Of a stretch of 64,000 nucleotides of DNA, positions 18,188 to 26,382 are shown piece after piece. The notes beneath the pieces are model-generated. The model had not been told where the DNA came from. It was given only the letters and a program-made list of their open reading frames with translations, and made no database searches. How positions within the stretch are numbered: position 1 is the first letter of the stretch; each line of letters opens with the position of its first letter. Source of the DNA: Labrenzia sp. 011 (lineage in GTDB: Bacteria > Pseudomonadota > Alphaproteobacteria > Rhizobiales > Stappiaceae); NCBI RefSeq assembly GCF_003075075.1, contig NZ_QCYM01000001.1:434001-498000 (forward strand), written 5' to 3'. Made by a program: the position numbers and the translations under genes.

Positions 18188-20181
18188 AGGATCCCCTTCG
18201 CACCGATCCTGGGCGGCCACTTCATGATCGTTCCCCGTTCCGTGGTGGCGATCACGCATTGGGTGAAGTGGTTGAAAGAGGCGTATTCGGCGATGAACCG
18301 GTCGAGCACCGCGCCCAGCAGGAAAGCGCTGGCGCCCTCGAAGGCCTTGTCGTCGAGCGTTATGGTGACCTCCAGACCCCTGGCGACGCCAGTGCCGGAT
18401 TTTTGCTGCAGCCTGCGGACCACCGGACGGGTCGAGACGGCGCGTACGGACTGGGCCTGCCGGTCGGCCGAATTGTCGGCAAGCGGAGCGAACACGCTCA
18501 GGATGTCGCGGAACGACCGGCCGTCCTCACCGGCGGCATCGTGAACCAGTCCGGTGTGGTTGAGGGCAAGAATATTGATCAGCCGCCAGGCGATTGCCCC
18601 GGTATGGCCTTCCTCGCCGAGCCTTTCATTGTAGGAAAGAAGAGGCGGTCGCGGCGCGGTGGGACCGGCGATGCATTCGACCTTGAGACCGATATCCTCA
18701 AGAACGCGGAAATCGCCGATATCGGACTTGTCCGGATTGGTGCCGACCGGAAGGTCGGCAGCAAGGGCCCTGTTGGATGCCATCACCTTCAGCGAGAGCT
18801 CCGCAAGCCGCTTGTCACCGCTCTGGAGCAATGCGGCGGCCTGGGCGCCGCTGGAAATCGAAACGAATGTCTCCGTGCCGATGTAGGAACTCGGCTGCAT
18901 GCGCCGCAGTTCCGAGGAGGATTGCCGTCGTGGCATGCGGCGGATGGAATAGAACCATTCATGCCCCGCCTTTTCCGTGTCCGGCGCGACACTGTAGAGC
19001 GGTTCCACGGCGCGTTTTTCACCGCCGGAAAAATGCGCGTTGACCTCCGTCACGGAATGAATCTCGTAATCGAGCGGACGGGTCCGGTCCGCGATCACCG
19101 CGAATTCGTGCTGTCCCTTCTTGATCGGGACCCGGTCGGTCTGGCGCTCGAACAGGTTGACTGCGGGAGCCGAATGCAATGCGAAGATCTTGGGTTCCAC
19201 ATGCGCCGACAGGCGGGTTTCCGTCTCGTCGAAAACAAATACAAGGTCGAAGGATTTTGCATGCACCCGGTCGAGGTAGCGGCGCAATCCCGTCAGACGC
19301 ATGCCAAGGAAGCTGCGGGGAAAATTGAAATAGTCCCGCAGATAGTCGAAGCCGGTGAACATCCTGCGGTCGTTGCGAAGCAGGGCATCCTCCTCGTCGA
19401 AGCCGAGCTGCCTGATGGCATCAACGGGCAGGCGCTGCAGGGAGGTCTGTCCGAAGGCATCCTCGGTCCTCAGGTATAGGGCGATCGTATGACCGAAGAT
19501 CTGCTCATAGACCTTCGCCGCAAGATCGACAGGTCCGATCAGCCGGACGGGAAGCTCATCGATCCGGCAGCCGGCCACCTGGTATTCCGGCTTCTTGAGT
19601 GCCTCTTCCGCCGAGACCTCGTTTTCCGGATCTTCAGCCATCCGGTGGGTGAAGGTGATCGACAGTCCGGCCCGGGCCCGCTTGTCTTCGGCCATTTCCG
19701 CGCCAAGTCCGGAGATCTGGGCGGCAGAGCTCAGGTAACGGGCTCCTGTCAGTTCCAGCGGTGTCAGGGTGATCGGCGCGGAGAGCGTGAAGCGGCAGCG
19801 CACTTCGCCCTGGCGCTCACGAAAGACGGCTTCCATGGGGGCGTGCCGGGCGATCCTGATGCCGTTGCGCAAATTCGCATCGCCGTATTTCGGCGTGATC
19901 CGGGCGAGCACCATGGAGGGGATGGGGGCCAGCGCGGAAGGATAAAGCTGTTCGAAAAGATTGGACGTGAACTCGGAGAATTCATGTTTCATCTTCAGCT
20001 GGACCCGCGCCGCCAGGAAGGCCGCGCCCTCCAGCAGGCCGGACAGCATGGGGTCGGACCGGTCTTCCAGGAGCCCGCCGAGACGCTCGGCCACTGCGGG
20101 ATAGGCTTCGGCGAAGGCCGACCCCTGCTCGCGCAGATAGGTCAGCTCCTGATTGTAGAGATCCAGAAATTCCCGATTCAT
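18184..20181 (-). CDS. tssF: T6SS baseplate subunit TssF
   Basis: A 665-aa protein beginning with the hallmark N-terminus LDLYNQELTYLREQGSAFAE, where FYxxEL-like and AxxxP positions are typical of TssF. Other family signatures are LLEGAAFLAARVQLKMKHE and LYPSALAPIPSM. It forms the baseplate wedge with TssG and TssE. Its start overlaps the tssE stop by 4 bases, and its stop overlaps tssG in the same way, giving a fixed-ratio translationally coupled E-F-G unit. Confidence 0.95.
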   Translation of the reverse strand: MNREFLDLYNQELTYLREQGSAFAEAYPAVAERLGGLLEDRSDPMLSGLLEGAAFLAARVQLKMKHEFSEFTSNLFEQLYPSALAPIPSMVLARITPKYGDANLRNGIRIARHAPMEAVFRERQGEVRCRFTLSAPITLTPLELTGARYLSSAAQISGLGAEMAEDKRARAGLSITFTHRMAEDPENEVSAEEALKKPEYQVAGCRIDELPVRLIGPVDLAAKVYEQIFGHTIALYLRTEDAFGQTSLQRLPVDAIRQLGFDEEDALLRNDRRMFTGFDYLRDYFNFPRSFLGMRLTGLRRYLDRVHAKSFDLVFVFDETETRLSAHVEPKIFALHSAPAVNLFERQTDRVPIKKGQHEFAVIADRTRPLDYEIHSVTEVNAHFSGGEKRAVEPLYSVAPDTEKAGHEWFYSIRRMPRRQSSSELRRMQPSSYIGTETFVSISSGAQAAALLQSGDKRLAELSLKVMASNRALAADLPVGTNPDKSDIGDFRVLEDIGLKVECIAGPTAPRPPLLSYNERLGEEGHTGAIAWRLINILALNHTGLVHDAAGEDGRSFRDILSVFAPLADNSADRQAQSVRAVSTRPVVRRLQQKSGTGVARGLEVTITLDDKAFEGASAFLLGAVLDRFIAEYASFNHFTQCVIATTERGTIMKWPPRIGAKGIL

Positions 20182-20729
20182 CCCGAAGCCCCGATTATCT
20201 TGATGCGGCCGAAGGCGGGATCGACATCGGCAATGAATTCGCTGCCGATCCGGACCGGATCGCAGCGGATCTCCGCCTTGATCAGAAAGCGTACCTTGAA
20301 GGAGTCACCGCTGCCTTCCTCGTCCCGAATGACCTGCAGCGTGCGCGGGTCCATGCGCGGCTCGAACCGGAGAAGGGCTTCGCGGATATCGTCCGCGAGC
20401 CTGTCGATCCGGACCGTGTCGACGATATGCACGGACAGGTCGGGCAGGCCATAGTTGAGAATGGAAGTGGTGACTTGCGGAAACTCGGAGAGATTCTGGG
20501 TGGAATTCAGGTTCACGGTGTTCAGAAGCGACTGAAGGTCACGACGGACTTCCGCGACAAGCGTGTGTTCGGAAATCCCGTAGGACCGTGACAGGCGGCG
20601 GCCGGACCTGATCTTCTGTCCGTCCGAGGGACTCTTCTGGCGGGCCTGGGCGGCCTTGTAGTCCGGGTCGTCGCTCGCACGGAATGCCCACATCAGCGGC
20701 GAGTGCATTTTCATACTAGATTTAGCCAT
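20178..20729 (-). CDS. tssE: T6SS baseplate subunit TssE (gp25-like)
   Basis: A 183-aa gp25-like protein that anchors the sheath to the baseplate. The family motif region RDLQSLLNTVNLN, then YGLPDLS, then LRFEPRM is present. The start at 20729 (MAKSSMKMHS) is chosen because further upstream codons run into the hcp-tssE spacer, which contains a strong hairpin; the ribosome site is weak. The N-terminal 60 residues before the gp25 core are longer than usual and basic. Confidence 0.9.
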   Translation of the reverse strand: MAKSSMKMHSPLMWAFRASDDPDYKAAQARQKSPSDGQKIRSGRRLSRSYGISEHTLVAEVRRDLQSLLNTVNLNSTQNLSEFPQVTTSILNYGLPDLSVHIVDTVRIDRLADDIREALLRFEPRMDPRTLQVIRDEEGSGDSFKVRFLIKAEIRCDPVRIGSEFIADVDPAFGRIKIIGASG

Positions 20730-20827
20730 TGGCCACGCCCACGCTGACTGCCGCCTCTTGATTGACCTGGAAAAAACCGGCGGTTCCCGACCGGTCCCGG
20801 CATCCCGCCATTCGAACCTGAAAACGA

Positions 20828-20859
20828 ATTGGCTGCCGCGGGATATTGCGGCAGCCAAT
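20828..20859 (-). promoter_or_regulatory. Hairpin downstream of hcp
   Basis: A perfect 12-bp stem (ATTGGCTGCCGC with complement at 20848-20859) and an 8-base loop sit 15 bases after the hcp stop on the transcribed strand, followed by TCGTTTT. It may be a leaky terminator or a 3' end stabiliser that makes hcp mRNA more abundant than tssE-H. Confidence 0.65.
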
Positions 20860-20873
20860 CCAGGCAGAATGCC

Positions 20874-21359
20874 TTATTTCTTTTCGTTTGCCGCGATGTC
20901 CCAGCCAAACTCCGGAGCCGCGCCCTTCGAGCCGTCCGGCTTCTGTTCGGTGTAGATGTACTTGTACTCACCGAAGTTCAGCGTGATGCTTTCCGTGATG
21001 CGGTCGTCAGACCCGCTGCCACCGGTCGAGACATTGGTGACGATAATGTCTTTCATCTCGATCTTGATGTATTCCAGCGGGCTGTCCCCAGCAGCCTTGC
21101 GCACAAACATCGTACCTTTCGTGATGTGCTTGCCGGTGGACACATGCTGCAGCAGCACCGGGGTCGACTTGTCGACAAATTTGGTGATGCTCAGATCCTG
21201 AAAATGTGCCTTGCCCGAACCGGAACCGCCGCCCATATGCGTGGTGCCGGACTGGGACGCGCCCCACGACCAGGACAGGACGTCGATCTTGTCCTTGTGG
21301 GTCTTGTCCTGTGCTTCGCCTTTGATGCCTTCAAGCTCGAGAAAAAAATCGACAGCCAT
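20874..21359 (-). CDS. hcp: T6SS inner-tube protein Hcp (TssD)
   Basis: A 161-aa Hcp that stacks as hexameric rings to form the inner tube and is itself secreted. It opens MAVDFFLELEGIKGEAQDK and contains IDVLSWSWGASQSG, both typical of the family, and ends in a usual beta-rich tail. The start at 21359 has AAGAGGATC upstream; the frame continues upstream but has no coding character. Unlike its tightly packed neighbours it is isolated by about 200 bases upstream and 145 bases downstream, each holding a strong hairpin, which fits separate mRNA processing for high expression. Confidence 0.95.
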   Translation of the reverse strand: MAVDFFLELEGIKGEAQDKTHKDKIDVLSWSWGASQSGTTHMGGGSGSGKAHFQDLSITKFVDKSTPVLLQHVSTGKHITKGTMFVRKAAGDSPLEYIKIEMKDIIVTNVSTGGSGSDDRITESITLNFGEYKYIYTEQKPDGSKGAAPEFGWDIAANEKK

Positions 21360-21525
21360 GATAATAGATCCTCTTGGTTGTTGACGGCCAGGAAATCTGC
21401 CTGGCACTAAGTCTGCTATTTTTTTGACAACTACCTCGGACCTCGCGGTCCAAACCCCTGAGCCGTATATGGCCCGTTTGTACCTCCACCCGGTGAAATG
21501 ACCGGATCGCATCCGCGAGGGATGC

Positions 21526-21557
21526 TTGCCAGCGGGCGGGCTCACGCCCGCTGGCAA
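21526..21557 (-). promoter_or_regulatory. Hairpin between tssC and hcp
   Basis: A perfect 13-bp GC-rich stem (TTGCCAGCGGGCG and its complement) around a 6-base loop lies 9 bases after the tssC stop. There is no T run, so it is more likely an mRNA stabiliser, processing site or partial attenuator than a full terminator. Confidence 0.65.
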
Positions 21558-21566
21558 TTCTTGAAA

Positions 21567-23090
21567 TCAGCTTCCGTCCTGCGGAATTCTGGAAGCCAGG
21601 CTCATGCCGATATCCATGCCTTCCAGCTGATAATGGGGACGCAGGAAGAACTGGGCCCGGTAGTATCCGGGGTTCTCCTCGTCCGGGACGATGGTGACCT
21701 TGGCTTCCCGCAGCGGCTTGCGCGCCTTGGTTTCCTCGGTCGAATTGTCCGGATCGCCATCGACATAGTCCATGATCCAGTCGTTGAGCCACCGCTGAAG
21801 CTGCGCCGATTCCTTGGTGGAACCGATCTTGTTGCGCACCATCACCTTCAGGTAGTGGGCGAAACGGGTGGTCGCGAACATGTAGGGCAGGCGGGCGGAC
21901 AGATTGTCGGATGCGGTCGCATCCTTTCCGTCCGGACCGGAGAACTGCCTTGGCTTGAAGACCGACTGGGCCCCCAGGAAAGCTGCCTGGTCGGTGTTCT
22001 TGCGATGGATGAGCGGGATCAGGCCCAGGCGGGAAATCTCGTGCTCCCGCCGGTCGGAAACCGCGACTTCCGCCGGACACTTCTGGTCGACACCGCCGTC
22101 GTCGGTCTCGAAGACGTGGGTCGGAAGTTCCTCGACCAGCCCGCCGCTTTCCACACCGCGAATGCGGACGGTCCAGCCGAATTCCTTGTAGGCCTTGTTG
22201 ATATTCGAGGCCATGGCGTAGGCGGAGTTCATCCAGGAGTAATTGTCGTGGCTGTCCTCGCCGAACTCTTCTTCGAAGGCGAATTCCTCGACCGGGTCGG
22301 ACTTGGCGCCATAGGGCTGGCGGGCAAGCACACGCGGCATGGTCAGACCCAGATACCGGGCGTCCTCGGATTCGCGCAGGGTGCGCCACTGTGCGTGGAG
22401 TTCCGTGTCGAAGATCTTCGACAGGTCGCGCTTGGCCGGAAGCTCGGTCCAGCTGTCCATCTGCATGAGCTGCGGGTCGGCTGCCGCGAGGAACGGTGCA
22501 TGCGCCGCCGAAGCGATCTTGGCCATTCCGCGCAGGATGGTGATGTCCTGGGCCTCGTGAGAGAACTCGTAGTCGCCGACGAGACAACCGTATGGCTGGC
22601 CGCCGAGCTGGCCGAATTCGGCTTCGTAGATCTGCTTGAACAGCGGGCTCTGGTCCCACTTCGCGCCGCGGTAGCTCTTGAGAACACCTGCCAGCTCGCT
22701 CTTGGAGATGTTGAGAAACCGGAGTTTCAGGGAGGCATCGGTTTCCGACTGGTGGACGAGATAGTCCAGCCCGCGCCAGGCGCTTTCCAGCTTCTGGAAT
22801 TCCGGGGCGTGAATGATTTCATTCACCTGCGCCGTGAGCTTCTCGTCGAGCTTGGCGATCATCTCGTCGATGGTGTCGTAGACATCTTCCTTGATGAGCG
22901 CCTGGTCGGACAGGGCTTCCGCGAGAAACGTGGACATCGCGTTGTCGACGAGCGCGTTGGCAGTCTCGTTTTCGCTCTTGATGCGGAAATTCTGTTTCAG
23001 GATGGAGGCAAATTCCTCGGGGCTTTTTTCGCCCGCGGCTTCGCCGGCAGCTGCGCCACTTGTCTGGGCACTGGTATCGGTGTTGCTCAT
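21567..23090 (-). CDS. tssC: T6SS sheath large subunit TssC
   Basis: A 507-aa large sheath subunit. Family hallmarks include FQKLESAWRGLDYLVHQSET, KFDTEL-like KIFDTELHAQ, GCLVGDYEF, and the C-terminal region with LPYMFATTRFAHYLK and RNKIGS. It polymerises with TssB into the contractile sheath. The start codon abuts the tssB stop with no gap. Only one tssC is present here, whereas Agrobacterium carries two (TssC40/TssC41). Confidence 0.96.
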   Translation of the reverse strand: MSNTDTSAQTSGAAAGEAAGEKSPEEFASILKQNFRIKSENETANALVDNAMSTFLAEALSDQALIKEDVYDTIDEMIAKLDEKLTAQVNEIIHAPEFQKLESAWRGLDYLVHQSETDASLKLRFLNISKSELAGVLKSYRGAKWDQSPLFKQIYEAEFGQLGGQPYGCLVGDYEFSHEAQDITILRGMAKIASAAHAPFLAAADPQLMQMDSWTELPAKRDLSKIFDTELHAQWRTLRESEDARYLGLTMPRVLARQPYGAKSDPVEEFAFEEEFGEDSHDNYSWMNSAYAMASNINKAYKEFGWTVRIRGVESGGLVEELPTHVFETDDGGVDQKCPAEVAVSDRREHEISRLGLIPLIHRKNTDQAAFLGAQSVFKPRQFSGPDGKDATASDNLSARLPYMFATTRFAHYLKVMVRNKIGSTKESAQLQRWLNDWIMDYVDGDPDNSTEETKARKPLREAKVTIVPDEENPGYYRAQFFLRPHYQLEGMDIGMSLASRIPQDGS

Positions 23091-23645
23091 TTACGCCTCC
23101 TCCGTCGCGCTGCCGTCTTTCGCGTCGCCGTCAGGCTGCGTTTTTTCGGCGTCGATCTGCTGAGCGAGAGCCGCCATCAGGGCCGGATCCCGGGTCAGCT
23201 CTTCAAGCTGGCTGATGGCTTGCACGCGGCCGTCCATCATGGTGCGCAGGGCTGCAAGACTGCGGCGCGCATCGAGAAGCTTTTTCAGGGCCGGAACCTG
23301 CTCGGCAACCTTGCCCGGAGTGAAGTCGTCCATGCTCTTGAACCGCAGCTGAACGCTCAGCTTCGAATTTTCTTCTCCGGAGAGGTTGTCCTTCACGGTG
23401 AAGGAGGTGCCGGGCTCGATGGCTTCCATCCGCTTGGTGAAGTTGTCCATGTCGATGTCGAGAAGCTTGCGCTCGTCGATATCAGCCTTCTCGACGCCCG
23501 GGTTGTCGCCGGAAAGATCCGCCATGATCCCCATGACGAAGGGCAACTCGACCTTCTGCTCCGCGTCGAACGGATCCTCGTAGAAAATATGAACGCGAGG
23601 AGGCCTGTTGCGCTTGATAAAGCTTTGCCCGCTATTCGATGCCAT
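23091..23645 (-). CDS. tssB: T6SS sheath small subunit TssB
   Basis: A 184-aa small sheath subunit. It contains RPPRVHIFYEDPF, LPFVMGIMADLSG and KMDNFT-like DIDMDNFTKRM, which are the conserved TssB segments. It is preceded by a 294-bp gap that separates it from tssA, so tssB probably has its own promoter and starts the tssB-C-hcp-E-F-G-H transcript. Confidence 0.96.
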   Translation of the reverse strand: MASNSGQSFIKRNRPPRVHIFYEDPFDAEQKVELPFVMGIMADLSGDNPGVEKADIDERKLLDIDMDNFTKRMEAIEPGTSFTVKDNLSGEENSKLSVQLRFKSMDDFTPGKVAEQVPALKKLLDARRSLAALRTMMDGRVQAISQLEELTRDPALMAALAQQIDAEKTQPDGDAKDGSATEEA

Positions 23646-23849
23646 TGTACTTGCCTTTCGTTTAATTGACCCGGATTAGGAAAGGTCAAATTTCGTCAAA
23701 TACTCACGCAGGGCTTTTTGATTTTGCTTTTATTCAGAAACTGCGTTTCGTCTTGTTGATTTCTATGTAATTCGATTACCGGTTGCGGGGAAGTGACGAC
23801 AGTCACACGTTGGCCGCTTTGGGAATTTTTTAAATGCTGAAAACCGGAA

Positions 23850-23879
23850 TATTGAGGACCCCTTGGCTCTAAGTGTCAA
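23850..23879 (-). promoter_or_regulatory. Possible sigma70-type promoter for tssB operon
   Basis: On the minus strand TTGACA (23879-23874) is followed after 18 bases by TCAATA (23855-23850), within the AT-rich 294-bp tssA-tssB gap. The -35 is perfect, the -10 is moderate. This is pattern matching only. Confidence 0.35.
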
Positions 23880-23939
23880 GAAAGAAGCGCCGAAACCCCT
23901 GGGGAGCGGACCGGTGTCGCGATTTTTCCTTTTTCCTGG

Positions 23940-25220
23940 TCAATCGTCTTCCGGTCTCAGGAACAGGTTGAGCAGGCCCGTGAAGGAACCGGAGCTCATG
24001 TTTTGCGCCTCCTCCAGCAGCAGAGGAATGGGGCTCGTGGGCTCGTTGGACGAATAATAGCCCTTCACCGCCGCGATGCCTTTCATGGCGTCGTTCCGGT
24101 TCTCGATGACCATGACGGAAAAGCCGTCAACGTCGCCGAGTTCCTGATCGGAGCCGTCGTTGAGGTCTACCAGCCTGTCATTGGACAGCTGAAGACCGCT
24201 GGTGCCCAGAATCAGAGACACGTCGTCAAACCGGCGTGGCATCAGGATCTTCAGGGCATCAAGATAGGATTTTCCGACAAGACCGCGCGCCTCGCGCACG
24301 AGGAAGAGAGCAGGGTGGGACGGTTCCCTGGACGCGAAATAGTCCTGGACCGCATCCAGAATCAGTTTGGCCTGGGCGGCGTTCCTGATTTCCGATTGTG
24401 ACGCTTCTCCCGTGGAGGCGGTGTCCGCCTCCTCCAGGCCGGTATCCTCGTCCGGTTCCTCGGTGTCGGGGGAAATGCGTCCGAGGCGGGTGTTGAGTTC
24501 CCGGCTCATCTCCTGCAGAAGCGTGACCAGGTGTTCGTAATCCGGCGGTGCTGTCTTGGCACCGTCTTGCTGAAGCTTTTCGGTACAAATGGCGGTGATC
24601 GCCTGAAGTTCCTCGGGCGTCTCCGAAAGATCCTTCAGCACCTCGTCGATGTCCTGCTGCTCCAGCTCGCCGGAAGTCAGGGCGGCCTCGATCGCCCCGA
24701 GGGAGATCGTATGTTCATCCGGCCGGGCGGTGGCTGTTCCTGCGGCGACCTGAATGGTGCGATAGCTGATCGGGCCCGCTCTGCGGGTTCTGATCAGCGG
24801 CGCCGCTTCGAGAGGCAGGATGGTGGTCGGCCGGTTGTTCAGTGCCTCGAGCGCGCCGATCCGTTCCATGTGACCGAAATCGGAGTCCGAAGGATGGACT
24901 TCGTCCCAGTAGGTCTCAAGCAGACGCCGGATGATGCGCACTGCATCGGCAAACTGGTGGATCTGGCCGTTGAGCAGGCCGAACTGGGCGAGAAGCACAA
25001 GCAGTCTGACGTCTCGGGACTGCTTTAGGAAGCCGTCCATCTGCTTGAACAAGTCGGTGAATTCGATTTCTGAACGGTCAAATTCGCTGAACCGTTCCGG
25101 CAGCATTTCCTCGCATGAATCGAGCAGCGCGGCGAAAGCGGGTTCGGTGTCATAAAGGTCCGGACCGCAGCCTGCGCCGGGGGACACTTCTGTTCCGTAT
25201 GTATCGGGATCAAAACTCAT
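23940..25220 (-). CDS. tssA: T6SS cap/assembly protein TssA
   Basis: A 426-aa TssA. An ImpA_N domain at about 20-150 shows YWDEVHP and LFxxL-like helices (LLETYWDEVHPSDSD is diagnostic); the middle is an acidic linker (EEPDEDTGLEEADT) and the C-terminus a helical domain that would form the TssA ring. It organises baseplate-tube assembly. The start at 25220 has GGGAGGG upstream; an upstream in-frame Met at 25277 is less likely. It follows the OmpA-like gene by 72 bases on the same strand. Confidence 0.92.
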   Translation of the reverse strand: MSFDPDTYGTEVSPGAGCGPDLYDTEPAFAALLDSCEEMLPERFSEFDRSEIEFTDLFKQMDGFLKQSRDVRLLVLLAQFGLLNGQIHQFADAVRIIRRLLETYWDEVHPSDSDFGHMERIGALEALNNRPTTILPLEAAPLIRTRRAGPISYRTIQVAAGTATARPDEHTISLGAIEAALTSGELEQQDIDEVLKDLSETPEELQAITAICTEKLQQDGAKTAPPDYEHLVTLLQEMSRELNTRLGRISPDTEEPDEDTGLEEADTASTGEASQSEIRNAAQAKLILDAVQDYFASREPSHPALFLVREARGLVGKSYLDALKILMPRRFDDVSLILGTSGLQLSNDRLVDLNDGSDQELGDVDGFSVMVIENRNDAMKGIAAVKGYYSSNEPTSPIPLLLEEAQNMSSGSFTGLLNLFLRPEDD

Positions 25221-25292
25221 GCACCCTCCCGGCGCGGATCGAATTGCTCCAGCAGCCCCGAGGCTGGCTGGAGACAATTTGGCGGATAGCTC

Positions 25293-25991
25293 TTATTCGA
25301 GCACCAGCTTGCTTTCGACGCGGCGGTTGGCCGGGTCGTTGATATCGGCCACCTTGGGGCGTGTCTTGCCGTAGCCGACAGTCTTGAGACGGTCCCGGCC
25401 GACCCCGAGGGACACCAGAAATTCCGTCACCGCGAGCGCCCGGTCTTCCGACAGGCGCTGGTTGTAGGTGGTGGATCCGATGCCGTCCGTGTGCCCTTCG
25501 ATGACGAAGGTGGCGCCTGAAAGGTCCGGATCGGCGATCCCCTTGGCGAATTCGCGCAGATTGGTCCTGGCCGAAGGGCTCAGCCGTGCGGAGGCGTATT
25601 CAAAGGAGACAAGCAGGTTGAAGCCTTCGCCGATGGCCTTGGTGTCCGGGTCCGCGACCAGAGCGCCAGCGTTCTGGTCCGAATTGCTGCCGGCCTCGGT
25701 TTCCGATGTAACGGCGACCTGGCCGCCTTCCGCCTTGGCGGCATCGGGGTTGCATTCGTCTCGGGTCCCGATGCACAGCGCCCGGCTCGTGCCGGTCGGC
25801 TTGAGGGAACGGGTTTTCAGCTGCTTGAAGTGACGGGTGACATCATCGGCGGAATAGGTCGCATCCTGTGCAGCTGCGTAGCCGGCTGCAAGTCCGGTGA
25901 TCGTACATGACAGCGCTGCGGCCAGCAGAAGGCGGCCGGGCTTGAGGTGCCGGAAGGAACTCCGGTCACGCGTGGTCAAGGGTGTGGTCAC
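25293..25991 (-). CDS. OmpA-family protein at the head of the minus T6SS arm
   Basis: A 232-aa exported protein: a signal peptide (hydrophobic stretch then GYAAAQ) and a C-terminal OmpA peptidoglycan-binding domain at about 125-232 with FVIEGHTDGIGS and LSEDRALAVTEFL. The start is taken as GTG at 25991 because a perfect AGGAGG lies 9 bases upstream; an ATG at 26027 lies upstream of that ribosome site and is rejected. It may tether the T6SS to the cell wall, doubling the OmpA domain of TssL. It is divergent from vgrG. Confidence 0.87.
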   Translation of the reverse strand: MTTPLTTRDRSSFRHLKPGRLLLAAALSCTITGLAAGYAAAQDATYSADDVTRHFKQLKTRSLKPTGTSRALCIGTRDECNPDAAKAEGGQVAVTSETEAGSNSDQNAGALVADPDTKAIGEGFNLLVSFEYASARLSPSARTNLREFAKGIADPDLSGATFVIEGHTDGIGSTTYNQRLSEDRALAVTEFLVSLGVGRDRLKTVGYGKTRPKVADINDPANRRVESKLVLE

Positions 25992-26152
25992 GATATCAAT
26001 CCTCCTTCGTGGAGTGTTGGAATGCATTGTGGCAATGGGTTCAGAAATGCATCGTGCCAGATTTCAAAATATATTGGTGTGGCGAAAGTCACTAAAGTAC
26101 GATTTGATAGCAGTATGTCCTTTTGCGCTCAATTAGCAAGAGGGGGAGCACG

Positions 26153-26245
26153 ATGGGAAGGTTGTTGAGCAGGTTAAACAACTTAGTGCGTGCCAGCCTG
26201 AATTTCATGGACAATCGTGCAGGGCGTATTAAAACGTTCGGATAA
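26153..26245 (+). CDS. Candidate 30-aa small protein in the divergent T6SS promoter region
   Basis: The frame encodes MGRLLSRLNNLVRASLNFMD followed by NRAGRIKTFG. It is preceded by a strong ribosome site (AGAGGGGGAG, 6 bases before the ATG) and followed 35 bases later by a hairpin plus T-rich run. The peptide is basic and helical-looking. No family recognised; a chance frame remains possible. The rest of the 390-bp gap between 25991 and 26383 shows no other gene. Confidence 0.45.
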   Translation: MGRLLSRLNNLVRASLNFMDNRAGRIKTFG

Positions 26246-26279
26246 GACATGGACCGGCGTTTAAAGCATTTGCAACAAC

Positions 26280-26303
26280 TGTGCTGTTGAGCACATTATT
26301 TTT
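26280..26303 (+). terminator. Short hairpin plus T-rich tail upstream of vgrG
   Basis: TGTGCT-GTTG-AGCACA followed by TTATTTTT. The 6-bp stem is modest. It could end a short leader transcript (26153-26245) or attenuate the plus T6SS arm, as it lies 80 bases before vgrG. Confidence 0.45.
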
Positions 26304-26382
26304 ATCGGAAACGCCTTAGATACTGACTGAAAGCGTTCGGAGTGCCGACGCTGTCAGGAACCGTATTTCCGAGGAGAATTTC

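Noticed and set aside
18188..18259. Extended N-terminus of TssG (24 more residues)
   Set aside because: It lies inside tssF; the ATGA overlap at 18184-18187 matches the coupling used by the other genes in this arm.
26028..26070. TGGCACG-like sequence on the minus strand suggesting a sigma54 promoter for the OmpA/tssA arm
   Set aside because: The GG is not followed at the required distance by GC (the -12 element reads ATTTC), so the consensus is not met.
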